A DNA stretch of 61,564 nt from Mucilaginibacter xinganensis (lineage in GTDB: Bacteria; Bacteroidota; Bacteroidia; Sphingobacteriales; Sphingobacteriaceae): positions 1 through 61,564 of the forward strand of contig JAMFSA010000083.1 of assembly GCA_026225055.1 (NCBI GenBank), written 5' to 3'. A program made the position numbers and the translations under genes. Positions 41,222 to 50,401 of this stretch are shown here, piece after piece. The notes under the pieces are model-generated. The model did no database searches, was not told where the DNA came from, and saw nothing but the letters and a program-made list of their open reading frames with translations. Numbering within the stretch: the stretch's first letter is position 1; every line of letters starts with the position of its first letter.

Positions 41222-43891
41222 ATGGCTGATAGCAGTAATGACAAAATATTAATTAATGTAGGGCTGAATGCTGATGAAGCAGAACAGGGATTAACCGCTT
41301 TAGGGCAAAAGATAAAATCTGTTAGTGAGCAGGATTTAGGTACTTCTAATGTTCAATCTTATAAATTCCAGATAAGACAATTAACTCAGGAACTTCAAAA
41401 AATTGAACAGGTACAAGGTAGAAATTCAGCAGCTTTTAGACAGGGCGCAACAGAATTAGGTAGACTTAAACAGGCAGCGGTCGATTTCAAAACTCAAATT
41501 GAAGATTTCAACCCGGCTAACAAACTTATTCCTATTGCCAATGTAGCTAAAGCTGCAAGTGTTGCTATGATGGGAGTTGCCGGGAGCTTTGCATTGTTCG
41601 GTATAAAAGGCGAAAAGGCAGAACAGGTAATGTTAAGGCTACAGGGCGTTTTGGCTTTAAGCCACGCTGTAGGCTCTGTACACGAATTGGTTAACGGTTA
41701 TAACTCATTAATCAATGTTTTAGGTTTAGCTTCAACAGCAGCTAAAAAAGTTGATGGTATAAAAGTGTCAGTGCCAGGCGCAGCAAGTGCGCCCCTAAAC
41801 GATACCGCTAATGCTACAGATGTAGCAGGTTCAACAGAAGAAGTTACAGGTGATGAAGCCCAAACAGCAGCGCAAACCGAGCTAAATTCTGCAAAGTCAG
41901 CAGGTACAGAAATTGAGGTGGCAAGTCAGGAAGCACAAGCTACAGGTACAGCAGTTATTGTTGCTAAAACAGCAGCATTAGAAGATTTAACGGCTGCAAC
42001 AATTGCCAATAGTGAAGCTAATGGAGTAATAGCTGCAAGCACAGGAGTAGTAACAGTAGCAGAAGAAGCAGCTACAGGTGCATCAGTGGGGCTTAAAGTG
42101 GCTCTTTGGGCTATTGGTATTGGGCTAATAACCACTGCCATTGCTTATCTGGTATCCAATTGGGATAAAGTTAAGACTTCTATAGAAAACCTGTTTCCCG
42201 CTCTTAAAACAGCAGGGGATACTTTTAAAAATGTAGAGAATATTTTATTGGGTGTTGGTAGTGCAGTATTGCATTTTCTTAAATCACCCATTGATGCCGT
42301 TATCACTCAGATTAAAGTTTTGGTTGATGTGATGAAAGGCGATTTTAAAGCAGCAGCGCAAGATTTTCAAGATGGCTTAAAGCAACAAATGGCAGACCTT
42401 AATGTATTAGCCAATTTTAAATCTGGTGTGGCTGATGCAGAAGCTAAAGATGCAGAAGCAGCTAACAAAATTAGAGTGCAAGCGGAGATAGATGCTAATG
42501 AGAGAATCATCAAAGAACGTAAGGCTTTAGGTGAATCCACTTATGCTTTACAGATTAAGAATCAGCAGTTAAAGAATTCAATTTTGGATAAAGATGCTGA
42601 TGATTATAAAAAGAAATTGGCTGATGGTGAAAGTGAAATAACTGTCATCCAGAACGAAGAAATTAAAAAACGCTTGGATGCTCAGGAAAAGCTTAAAAAA
42701 GAGGCTAAAGAAAAGGCTGATGCCCTTCGTAAGGCAGATATGGATAAGCTTAAAGCCGGGAATGATGAAGCCTCGAAAGTTATATTAGAAGGTGTACGTT
42801 CACAGCGAGATATTGAATTAGCTGACGCTGATTTCAAATATAATAAGCTGATTGCTTTAGCTAATAAATATGGTCAGGATTCAAGCAAGTTAGTAGAAGC
42901 CCGTAAAATAGATGAAGCCCGTATTTCAAAGAAATATGATGATTCTATCTTCGAGTACTTAAATAAAATGGATGAAGAATCCTTAACCGAGTTTGATAAG
43001 AAACGGTTACAGATTCACAAAGAAATTGAAGAAGAATCTAAAAATGCAGATGCAGAGCAGATAGCTTTATTGGAAAGAAGCAAAGCTTTTCAATTGGCTT
43101 TAACCTCTCAGGAAGAAAAGTTATCTAATAATAAAGATAATGCTGATACTAATCTAACCAATGTAGAAACGGCTAACCGTGCAACTGTAGCCCCGGAAGG
43201 TCAGGGTGATTCAGCACAAACAACCTATAACAAGGAAGAAGCTATCCGTAAAGCGAAGTTAGTTGCTCTTAAAGCTCAGTATCAACAGGAACAGTTTTTA
43301 GCTCAGGGTAACGCTACAAAATTAGCTTCAATTAATGCTAACTATAATAAAGCTACAAAAGAATCGGATGATGAAGCAACTAAAGCTAAAATCGAATTAG
43401 CCCAAAAAGAAAAGGATGCTAAAATAGCTACCTATGAAACTGTTAGTGATGCCCTTAATGAAGCAGCCGATATAGCAGGGAAACAAACCGTGGCAGGTAA
43501 GGTCTTAGCCATAGCGGGGGCAACGATTTCAACTTATTTATCTGCTCAAAAGGCTTATGAATCAGTGGTTTCTATTCCTTTTATCGGCCCGGAATTGGGT
43601 GTTATAGCAGCAGCTACAGCAGTAGCAGCCGGTTTAGCAAATATTAAATCTATAATTTCTGTTAAAGTGCCGGGGGATGGAGGTGCAGCAGGTGTTACAC
43701 CTTCTTATCAACCTCCTACAATTAACAGTACGGTATTGAATCAGGCGCAACAAGGTACGCAAAATGTTAATGTAGTGAATCAGCCTAATACAGCTAAACA
43801 ACAGCCTGTACGTGCCTATGTGGTTGAAAAAGATATTACATCTGCACAGGATAGAGCAGCATACTTAGATAGACGTTCTACTTTGGGCTAA
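41222..43891 (+). CDS. Tail tape measure protein
   Basis: 889 residues; sets tail length. Seen: N-terminal coiled coil (LTALGQKIKSVSEQDL, YKFQIRQLTQELQKIEQV), hydrophobic segments ASVAMMGVAGSFALFG and LKVALWAIGIGLITTAIAYLV, long charged coiled-coil stretches at about 390-760 (EKLKKEAKEKADALRKADMD), and the C-terminal hydrophobic region VAGKVLAIAGATISTYLSAQ and IPFIGPELGVIAAATAVAAG typical of tape measure proteins. Being the longest helical protein in the tail module supports the call. Confidence 0.88.
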   Translation: MADSSNDKILINVGLNADEAEQGLTALGQKIKSVSEQDLGTSNVQSYKFQIRQLTQELQKIEQVQGRNSAAFRQGATELGRLKQAAVDFKTQIEDFNPANKLIPIANVAKAASVAMMGVAGSFALFGIKGEKAEQVMLRLQGVLALSHAVGSVHELVNGYNSLINVLGLASTAAKKVDGIKVSVPGAASAPLNDTANATDVAGSTEEVTGDEAQTAAQTELNSAKSAGTEIEVASQEAQATGTAVIVAKTAALEDLTAATIANSEANGVIAASTGVVTVAEEAATGASVGLKVALWAIGIGLITTAIAYLVSNWDKVKTSIENLFPALKTAGDTFKNVENILLGVGSAVLHFLKSPIDAVITQIKVLVDVMKGDFKAAAQDFQDGLKQQMADLNVLANFKSGVADAEAKDAEAANKIRVQAEIDANERIIKERKALGESTYALQIKNQQLKNSILDKDADDYKKKLADGESEITVIQNEEIKKRLDAQEKLKKEAKEKADALRKADMDKLKAGNDEASKVILEGVRSQRDIELADADFKYNKLIALANKYGQDSSKLVEARKIDEARISKKYDDSIFEYLNKMDEESLTEFDKKRLQIHKEIEEESKNADAEQIALLERSKAFQLALTSQEEKLSNNKDNADTNLTNVETANRATVAPEGQGDSAQTTYNKEEAIRKAKLVALKAQYQQEQFLAQGNATKLASINANYNKATKESDDEATKAKIELAQKEKDAKIATYETVSDALNEAADIAGKQTVAGKVLAIAGATISTYLSAQKAYESVVSIPFIGPELGVIAAATAVAAGLANIKSIISVKVPGDGGAAGVTPSYQPPTINSTVLNQAQQGTQNVNVVNQPNTAKQQPVRAYVVEKDITSAQDRAAYLDRRSTLG

Positions 43892-44083
43892 CAAATTTAA
43901 AATAAATTGTTTTTTAGGTATTTGCTGTTCATAAATTTAGGAAATATAACAATCGGTAAATCGGAAACAATGAAATTTTAATTGAGTGAAAAAATCACAC
44001 AAGGCAGTAATTGCCATTCTAATTACCAAAACAGTTTGTGAAGTTGTATTAACAATCGTTTATCATTATTACAAATGAGTTTG

Positions 44084-44112
44084 CCCGGTAGCTAAATACT
44101 ACCGGGTTTTTT
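44084..44112 (+). terminator. Terminator after the tape measure gene
   Basis: CCCGGTAG (44084-44091) pairs with CTACCGGG (44099-44106), then six T. The 190 bases between the tape measure stop and this hairpin hold no gene. Confidence 0.85.
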
Positions 44113-44126
44113 ATTCCCGGTAAACT

Positions 44127-44143
44127 CCTATTACCGGGGTAAT
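44127..44143 (+). promoter_or_regulatory. Late motif CCTATTACC paired with GGTAAT over the start codon
   Basis: ATTACC (44130-44135), GG, GGTAAT (44138-44143). The right arm includes the first two bases of the ATG at 44142, so pairing would hide the start. Confidence 0.65.
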
Positions 44144-44762
44144 GAAACTACCCTTAATAGAAATGACAATTGATGAAGCTAATGAAAGCTTCGTTTCCGC
44201 TATCGCACTGGTAGAATCACCTGCAATAGAAAGCAACTGGTTAGCTTTTACTAATGAAGCTATTGAAAAGTTTGCTTTGAATGAAGATAAGCAGATTATA
44301 ACCGGGGCTGCAATGATTCCAGACAAACCCCTGTACAGGAATAGCCCGGATGGTGGTTTTTATGCTGTATTCAGCAAAGATACTATCCAACAGATTCAAC
44401 AGGTTTTCTTCAAAAAGGGTTTGATTCAATCATTAAATGTAGACCACAATTCAGACCAACCTTGTAAGGATTCTTACATTTTTCAATCCTATATCACAGA
44501 TAATTCAATGGGTGTATCTGCACCTAAAGCATTAGGGATAATCCCGGATGGCAGTTGGATTATATCAGTGAAAATTGATAATCCTGATTTGTGGAAAAGT
44601 ATAAAAAATAATGAAGTCCGGGGTTTTTCAGTGGAAGGCTTATTTCAGCTTTTACCTACAAATTTAACTGTATCTGATATATCAACTATTGATGATAATG
44701 AACTATCCAAAGCTATAAAAGAATTTAACGCTGCAATCGAAAGATTGAATAATAAGAGGTAA
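44142..44762 (+). CDS. Prohead protease, XkdF-like
   Basis: 206 residues. Seen: LIEMTIDEANESFVSAIALVESPAIESNW, in parts the typical XkdF-like opening; ITGAAMIPDKPLYRN; LIQSLNVDHNSDQ with the candidate catalytic histidine; and GSWIISVKIDNPDLW then NNEVRGFSVEGLF with the candidate serine. This pattern is the phage serine-protease family that matures the capsid. It lies directly before the scaffold and capsid genes, as expected. Confidence 0.82.
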   Translation: MKLPLIEMTIDEANESFVSAIALVESPAIESNWLAFTNEAIEKFALNEDKQIITGAAMIPDKPLYRNSPDGGFYAVFSKDTIQQIQQVFFKKGLIQSLNVDHNSDQPCKDSYIFQSYITDNSMGVSAPKALGIIPDGSWIISVKIDNPDLWKSIKNNEVRGFSVEGLFQLLPTNLTVSDISTIDDNELSKAIKEFNAAIERLNNKR

Positions 44763-44784
44763 TAGAATTTATTCTAAAGAATAT

Positions 44785-44793
44785 CCTATTACC
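44785..44793 (+). promoter_or_regulatory. Late motif CCTATTACC
   Basis: 19 bases before ATG 44813; a weak ATTA...TAAT pairing is possible. Confidence 0.55.
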
Positions 44794-44812
44794 ATATATA
44801 ACAGAATTTATA

Positions 44813-45472
44813 ATGACAAAAAAAGAAGCAATAGAATCTATCAAAAATGCAACTAAAGCTATCGGTTTACTTTTCTACGAAGATGAAAAATTTGCAGCAG
44901 TGAAAGTAAAAGATGGTTCACAAGATGTAAGTGTTGAAGGTGATTTTGTTAAAGGAACTAAAGTTTCTGTATCAAGTTCTACAGGTTCAATCGCTGCACC
45001 AGATGGTAATTACACTTTGGCAAACGGTAAAAAGTTTTCAACTAAGGGCGGTGTTATCAGTGAAGTAATGGCTGATGATGACAATGATTCAGATGAAGAT
45101 TTTTCTAAAGAAGGCGAAACTGAATCAGAGGCAAAACCAGAAGAAGCTAAACCTGATGAAGCAGAAGCACCTAAAGAATCGGTGATAACAGAAGTTGAAA
45201 AAGTAGTTGAAGAAGCACCTGCTATCATTTCAGAAGTTGAGAATATCGTTAACGAAATTAAAGAGTTAAGAAACGAGTTTGCAGCATTAAAAGAAGCTTT
45301 TGCTACCAAAGAAGATATGAAAGTATTAGGTGAAAATTTCACCGCTATCAAATCAGCATTTGAAGTATTGAGTGATACCCCGGCAGAATTTTCTAAGGTG
45401 GATAAATCATTCTTGGCAAAAGAAGAAAAAGCAAAAAAATTAGAAGCATTAGCGGGGCTAATGAAGAAATAA
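44813..45472 (+). CDS. Capsid scaffold-like protein
   Basis: 219 residues. The N-terminal beta-rich part (about 1-85) is followed by a strongly acidic, low-complexity stretch (DDDNDSDEDFSKEGETESEA) and a C-terminal coiled coil (EIKELRNEFAALKEAFATKE) with a basic end, the usual build of phage scaffolding proteins. It lies between the protease and major capsid genes, so it is likely the protease substrate during head maturation. Confidence 0.75.
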   Translation: MTKKEAIESIKNATKAIGLLFYEDEKFAAVKVKDGSQDVSVEGDFVKGTKVSVSSSTGSIAAPDGNYTLANGKKFSTKGGVISEVMADDDNDSDEDFSKEGETESEAKPEEAKPDEAEAPKESVITEVEKVVEEAPAIISEVENIVNEIKELRNEFAALKEAFATKEDMKVLGENFTAIKSAFEVLSDTPAEFSKVDKSFLAKEEKAKKLEALAGLMKK

Positions 45473-45519
45473 TCATCCTGAAAAGGATATAATAAGAATA
45501 AAAATAAAGAGAGAGAATC

Positions 45520-46431
45520 GTGAGTTTCAATATTTCAACCTTACCACAGTACATTGACCAAACTTCAAAACAATTATTGGTTGATACAGTATTTGGTAAC
45601 CAAACCGCTACTATCCTAAAGGATGCAGGTAGTGTAACATTAGGCGTAAAAGGACAATACGCATTACAATTATTAAGCACAGATGTAACCCTTCAAGCGG
45701 GTAACGTTTGTGGTCGTTCCGCAACTGGTAACGCCAACTTTTCACAGGCTGTACTAACTGTTCACCCATTAAAAGATGAACAGAATTTATGTAACAAGCC
45801 ATTGGAAAATACTTGGATGGTTCAATACCTTACAAAGGGACAAACATATACAGAGGCACTTTTTGCCAATGAAATTATGGCAGCACGTGCAGCTAAAATA
45901 GCTCAGGAAAATGAAAAACTAATCTGGTTAGGTGATACTGTTAATCAGTCAGGTTCAACCACTTTAAAACAGTTTGACGGTTTCGTTAAACAAATTAAAG
46001 CAGGTGCTTACGTTCCTTTGACTGGTGGTACTATTGCAACTGGTGCTACTGTAGTTGAAAGATTACAAGGTGCATTCTTAGCAACACCTTCTAAAATCAC
46101 TGAACAACCAGATGCAGTAATATTTATAGGTACTGATGTATTCAATGAATATACTGTAGCATTAGCTAATAAAAACATCTACAAACCAATTGAAGATAAA
46201 ACTTTATTCGGTACAACTGGAAAGTTAGTTCCTGTAGATGGCTTAATAGGTACACGTAATGCTTTTGTAGGTCGTTTACGCTCATTTCAAATGGGTACTG
46301 ACCTTTTAGGCGAAGAAGATAAGGCAACTATGCAATATTCAATTGAAACTCAAAACATCTATATGGACTTCCATTTTGCTTTGGGTGTTGTACCTGTGTA
46401 CATCAATGAAATAGGTGTAGCTACTGTTTAA
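45520..46431 (+). CDS. Major capsid protein
   Basis: 303 residues from a GTG start at 45520; no in-frame ATG lies upstream and the purine-rich GAGAGAGAAT precedes it. Seen: SFNISTLPQYIDQTSKQLLV, ENTWMVQYLTKGQTYTEALF, AAKIAQENEKLIWLGDTVNQ, and the conserved-looking end FHFALGVVPVYINEIGVATV. The composition, position after protease and scaffold, and length fit an HK97-fold capsid protein. Family-level recognition is by context and pattern. Confidence 0.78.
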   Translation: MSFNISTLPQYIDQTSKQLLVDTVFGNQTATILKDAGSVTLGVKGQYALQLLSTDVTLQAGNVCGRSATGNANFSQAVLTVHPLKDEQNLCNKPLENTWMVQYLTKGQTYTEALFANEIMAARAAKIAQENEKLIWLGDTVNQSGSTTLKQFDGFVKQIKAGAYVPLTGGTIATGATVVERLQGAFLATPSKITEQPDAVIFIGTDVFNEYTVALANKNIYKPIEDKTLFGTTGKLVPVDGLIGTRNAFVGRLRSFQMGTDLLGEEDKATMQYSIETQNIYMDFHFALGVVPVYINEIGVATV

Positions 46432-46464
46432 TTACAGATAATAAAATAAAGATGATTGATACCG

Positions 46465-46484
46465 GGGCTGTAAATACTCAGCCC
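46465..46484 (+). terminator. Hairpin after the capsid gene
   Basis: GGGCTG (46465-46470) and CAGCCC (46479-46484) with loop TAAATACT, then TATTATTAAT rather than a clean T-run. It may be a partial terminator or a 3' stabiliser of the capsid message. Confidence 0.5.
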
Positions 46485-46522
46485 TATTATTAATCACGTG
46501 AAAGAGATAAGAGAAAAATATT

Positions 46523-47071
46523 ATGAGTTGTACAAGCGCAATAGCATACACTAAACAGTGTGGCAAAGGTATTTCAGGTGGTGTTGCAAAGTTATGGGTA
46601 ATTGGTTATGGTGATTTATCATACATTTCTGGTACTACAGAAACTTATGCTGTTGCATCAGGTGGTACTATGGTAAATCAAATCAACGTTGCATCAGGTA
46701 AAACTTTTGTATCAGTTGGTTTACTAAAAGAATCAGTATCATTTAAGGGTACTGTAAAAAGAGATAGTTCTACAGGTGCAGTTTCAAATTCTACCGAGGT
46801 AGATGTTGTTATTTCAAGCATCACAGATGTAGCAAAACAGTTTATCGATAATTTAATGTCACAGCCAGTAGCTATACTAATCAAATTGAGAAGTGGAAAC
46901 TATATCGTAACTGGTCTTAACGGTTTTATGGAACTAACAGATGTTGGTGAATCAACCGGAACTAAAAACAGTGATATGAACGGTTACCAGATAAAATTTA
47001 CTGGTGTAGATGAAGGTTTAACCAAAACTATTGACCCTACATATGTACGTTCAATTGTAGATGCAATCTAA
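46523..47071 (+). CDS. Major tail tube protein
   Basis: 182 residues, beta-rich and glycine/serine-rich: GKGISGGVAKLWVIGYGDLS, VSVGLLKESVSFKGTVKRDS, LTDVGESTGTKNSDMNGYQI, ending KTIDPTYVRSIVDAI. It looks like Bacteroidota tail tube proteins that form the tube around the tape measure. It lies after the capsid gene rather than next to the tape measure. A strong terminator follows. Confidence 0.72.
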   Translation: MSCTSAIAYTKQCGKGISGGVAKLWVIGYGDLSYISGTTETYAVASGGTMVNQINVASGKTFVSVGLLKESVSFKGTVKRDSSTGAVSNSTEVDVVISSITDVAKQFIDNLMSQPVAILIKLRSGNYIVTGLNGFMELTDVGESTGTKNSDMNGYQIKFTGVDEGLTKTIDPTYVRSIVDAI

Positions 47072-47094
47072 TCCGTTAAAGAGCGGAATTATAC

Positions 47095-47124
47095 AAGCTC
47101 TGTCAGAAATGGCAGGGCTTTTTT
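47095..47124 (+). terminator. Terminator after the tail tube gene
   Basis: AAGCTCTGTCA, GAAA tetraloop, TGGCAGGGCTT (one G-U pair), then a T-run. Confidence 0.85.
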
Positions 47125-47125
47125 A

Positions 47126-47425
47126 TTATATGTAAGTGATGCTAAGATATTCTAAACACTGAATCAAACCATCAATTTGGTCACACTTAAAATATCTACT
47201 AATTGGTAGAGAGTAACACCGAGCAATAAAATAATCATCAATTATTTTATAAGCATTTATTTTAGGCGTAGTATTAATTTCAAACATATCTCCAATAATC
47301 CTATAATTTAGTTGCAATCTATTTAAAACAACTACATCCCCATTGGTGATTATTAACCGTTCATAATCTGATGTATTAAGATAATCATAGTATTCACTAT
47401 TTGTTATTTCGTGGTAAAGACGCAT
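47126..47425 (-). CDS. Small unknown accessory protein
   Basis: 99 residues, AT-rich, on the opposite strand: RLYHEITNSEYYDYLNTSDY, RLIITNGDVVVLNRLQLNYR, ending YFKCDQIDGLIQCLEYL. No membrane segment or known motif. Like the other opposite-strand genes it sits between two late genes, with a terminator on one side and a late motif on the other. Confidence 0.6.
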   Translation of the reverse strand: MRLYHEITNSEYYDYLNTSDYERLIITNGDVVVLNRLQLNYRIIGDMFEINTTPKINAYKIIDDYFIARCYSLPISRYFKCDQIDGLIQCLEYLSITYI

Positions 47426-47475
47426 ATTTAAGATTTAAGTAAAGACTAAACTACATTAATTATTTAATACTAATA

Positions 47476-47502
47476 CCTATTACCTCTAAAACAGCAGGTA
47501 AT
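47476..47502 (+). promoter_or_regulatory. Late motif CCTATTACC paired with GGTAAT over the start codon
   Basis: ATTACC (47479-47484) pairs with GGTAAT (47497-47502), which contains the AT of the ATG at 47501. Confidence 0.65.
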
Positions 47503-47890
47503 GATATTATTAAATAAAAGCTTAGACACACAAAATGTAGTTCTTACTCTTTCAGAGTTGACAACCGTTGCTAACCCGGTGTATCTGTTGGTACTAACCA
47601 ATGATTTTACTAAGGTCATTTCAAGATTCATTTTAGCGACTAACCTTAGTTTAGACTTAAATCGATACGATTTATTTCAACTAACCACCGCTTCTATTAG
47701 CTCATTAGAGCAGGGTAATTACACTTATTCAGTTTACCAGTCAACTACCGCTTCTTATGATGAAAGTTCATTAGGCGGGGCTATAGAACAAGGTAAAGCC
47801 AGAGTAATAGACCCTTCAATTCTGGTACAGCCAATAATTTATAATTCAGTGCCTACTGAATACATAACATACGATTCCAATAATGATTAA
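47501..47890 (+). CDS. Unknown phage structural protein
   Basis: 129 residues, beta-rich N-terminal part (DTQNVVLTLSELTTVANPVY, SRFILATNLSLDLNRYDLFQ), ending in a disordered tail. Pattern and position suggest a small capsid-decoration or baseplate protein. The end overlaps the portal start by 8 bases, so they are coupled. Not recognised. Confidence 0.6.
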   Translation: MILLNKSLDTQNVVLTLSELTTVANPVYLLVLTNDFTKVISRFILATNLSLDLNRYDLFQLTTASISSLEQGNYTYSVYQSTTASYDESSLGGAIEQGKARVIDPSILVQPIIYNSVPTEYITYDSNND

Positions 47891-49826
47891 TAGTGAAGAT
47901 AGGGAAGTGATAAAGTTTAATCAACACGTAACGCCACAACCTACAGAAATAAGACAAAGCAACAGTGATGATGTATACGTCCCTTACGGCGTATTACCCT
48001 ATAATTTATACCCTAATTTTTTATTAGAACTTTATAATAATTCACCCTTGCATAAGGGTATAATCAATTCAAAAATTGATTATATTATAGGTGATGGACT
48101 GACTGTTAAAGGCGGCGATACCCCAATAACATTTAAACCTAATGCTTCTGATTCATTTAATGAGTTAATCAGCAAATTGGTTAATGATTACCTGATATTC
48201 AATTATTATGCAATTGAGGTAGTTTACAATAAGCTAAATAAGCCTATTCAGTATAACCATATACCTGCACACAAAATCAGAAGCAATAAGGATAGAAGTA
48301 AATTCTGGTACAGCAATGATTGGTTCTATGAACCTAATATTTTATTGAGCTATGATGTATGGTCAGCAAATGGTAACCCTGATGGTAATTCAAAAGTATT
48401 TTTCTTTACCTCTTATTCACCATCAGTTAATAACATATATCCTATACCTGATTATTCCGGGGCTATCAAATCTATTGAAACTGATATAGCTATCCGGGAT
48501 TTCCAGATTAACAATATTGAAAATAGTTTTAGTGTATCATCAATCCTTACTTTTTTCAATAGTTCACCTAATGATGAAGTTAAACGGGCTATCAATCAGA
48601 AAATCCAAAATTCTTATACCGGGCAAAACGGTGGTAAAATCATAGTAGGCTTTGAAAATAAAGATGGTCAGGCACCAGATGTACAAAACATTTCACCTAC
48701 TGACTGGAATGAAGCTTATATATCAGTTAAGGCGGATGTAACACAGGATATTTTAACTGCTCACAGTGTAGTATCACCTATGCTATTCGGTATTAAAACT
48801 GATGGTCAGTTAGGCGGTGCTACAGAACTTGAAACAGCTTATGAAATATTCAAAAACCTGTATGTTAAAAACCGTAGGAACGAATTAGAATCAGGCCTTA
48901 ACCGCTTATTTGCGGAAATTAATTTAGGTGAATTAGAATTTAAGGATAAAGGGTCATTATTCAGCGCAACATTAACTGATGCTATGAAAATGAAAACCTA
49001 TACCATTAATGAAATAAGAGAAGAAGCCGGGTTACCACCGTTATTAAATGGCGACCGCCTTTTAGATGAAGTAAAAGCTATTCCTACTCAGGAACCGACC
49101 GATAAGGGCAATATCCCAAATGTAAATGTTGTGGGTTCACCTGTACCTGCTAATCAGGTTGCACCACCTGCACCACCAACAGCCGGGGCTTCTGCTAAAG
49201 CGGGCTTTGCTCACTTAACAGATGATGATTTTGAAAAGGTTAAGCACTTAGGATTAGCCAAAGAAGATTTCCGGGTTTTTAAAAAGTTAGATTATTCAAT
49301 TCAAAGCTTTTCAGATGTTAAAGCCTTAGAACTTCAATTTGATGATGAAAAAGATATTTCTGATTACCTGATAAAAAACGGTATTAAAAATATGACCCTT
49401 ACTCAAATTAAAGCTGCAATCAGAAAAGATTTAGGTATAGCAGTAACAGCAGATGAAATAAGAACCATCATTATCGGGTTAGAAGATTCCGGGGTGATTA
49501 ACAAAGCTGATGTAGGTAAAGGTATCACTATAAACCCTACAGAAAAATCTATGCAACCGGCTTTAGAAAATATCAGAAGGGTAGAAGTTAGATATAGTTA
49601 TGAAGGCCCGCAAGATGATAAGAACAGACCGTTTTGCGCTAAACTGATGGCTAATGATAGGTATTATACCAGAGAAGATATACAACAAATGTCCTCACTG
49701 TTTGGATATAGCGTTTGGGATTACAGAGGTGGTTTTTATCATAATCCTAATACCAATACAACTACGCCTTATTGTAGGCATAAATGGGTAGCAAACTCAG
49801 TAGTTAAAATTAATCCTGATAAATAA
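47883..49826 (+). CDS. Portal protein with fused C-terminal head-associated domain
   Basis: 647 residues. Residues 1-390 are the portal: VYVPYGVLPYNLYPNFLLEL, GIINSKIDYIIGDGLTV, YLIFNYYAIEVVYNKLNKPI, SPMLFGIKTDGQLGGATELE. After a Pro/Ala linker (about 400-435) a helical region precedes the terminal domain: PFCAKLMANDRYYTREDIQQ, GYSVWDYRGGFYHNP and TPYCRHKW. The CRHxW ending is known from phage minor head proteins, so portal and head-associated domain are fused in one chain. The stop overlaps the next ATG by one base. Confidence 0.82.
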   Translation: MINSEDREVIKFNQHVTPQPTEIRQSNSDDVYVPYGVLPYNLYPNFLLELYNNSPLHKGIINSKIDYIIGDGLTVKGGDTPITFKPNASDSFNELISKLVNDYLIFNYYAIEVVYNKLNKPIQYNHIPAHKIRSNKDRSKFWYSNDWFYEPNILLSYDVWSANGNPDGNSKVFFFTSYSPSVNNIYPIPDYSGAIKSIETDIAIRDFQINNIENSFSVSSILTFFNSSPNDEVKRAINQKIQNSYTGQNGGKIIVGFENKDGQAPDVQNISPTDWNEAYISVKADVTQDILTAHSVVSPMLFGIKTDGQLGGATELETAYEIFKNLYVKNRRNELESGLNRLFAEINLGELEFKDKGSLFSATLTDAMKMKTYTINEIREEAGLPPLLNGDRLLDEVKAIPTQEPTDKGNIPNVNVVGSPVPANQVAPPAPPTAGASAKAGFAHLTDDDFEKVKHLGLAKEDFRVFKKLDYSIQSFSDVKALELQFDDEKDISDYLIKNGIKNMTLTQIKAAIRKDLGIAVTADEIRTIIIGLEDSGVINKADVGKGITINPTEKSMQPALENIRRVEVRYSYEGPQDDKNRPFCAKLMANDRYYTREDIQQMSSLFGYSVWDYRGGFYHNPNTNTTTPYCRHKWVANSVVKINPDK

Positions 49827-50401
49827 TGAAGACACTTTTTATATCTGAACAAACTATTAAGGCTAATAGCATCATTGAAACCAATGTTGATTCAAAGATT
49901 ATCGGAAATACAATTAATGAAGTACAGGATTTAGAATTGAAGCCAGTATTAGGTAAAGAATTGTTTGATTCAATAGCCAGTGAAGTTTTATCAGCATCAA
50001 CCATTTCCGGTTATACTATTACACCTATCAATCTGGAATTATTAGAAGATTACATAAAACCATTTTTGATTTATGGTACACTGTCTTATGGATTTGTTCC
50101 GCTTCATTACAAGCTAACTCAAAAGGGCGTAGTAAGAAAGAATGATGAAAAGGCTACTACAGCAACGTTTGATGAATTGCAGCAGGTTAAGGATACTTAT
50201 GATAGCAGGTTTGCCACTTATAAACAAAGATTAGTTAAGCATCTGGAAATTGATTTAAATGAAAATTTAGATACAACAGTTGATAGTTCTGGTGAAAGTA
50301 CCGGGTGGTATATGCCAGATAATACCTATAACCTTGAAGATTTCTTTGAGGCTTTAGCGAATAAAACCGGGTTCTACTCCGGGTATTACAGAAGATTTTA
50401 A
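49826..50401 (+). CDS. Head-tail connector, DUF6712-like
   Basis: 191 residues. Seen: SIIETNVDSKIIGNTINEVQ, DLELKPVLGKELFDSIASEV, LEDYIKPFLIYGTLSYGFVP. The LKPVLGKELFD segment is typical of DUF6712 connector proteins in Bacteroidota phages. Coupled by single-base overlaps to both portal and the next connector gene. Likely the adaptor ring under the portal. Confidence 0.72.
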   Translation: MKTLFISEQTIKANSIIETNVDSKIIGNTINEVQDLELKPVLGKELFDSIASEVLSASTISGYTITPINLELLEDYIKPFLIYGTLSYGFVPLHYKLTQKGVVRKNDEKATTATFDELQQVKDTYDSRFATYKQRLVKHLEIDLNENLDTTVDSSGESTGWYMPDNTYNLEDFFEALANKTGFYSGYYRRF

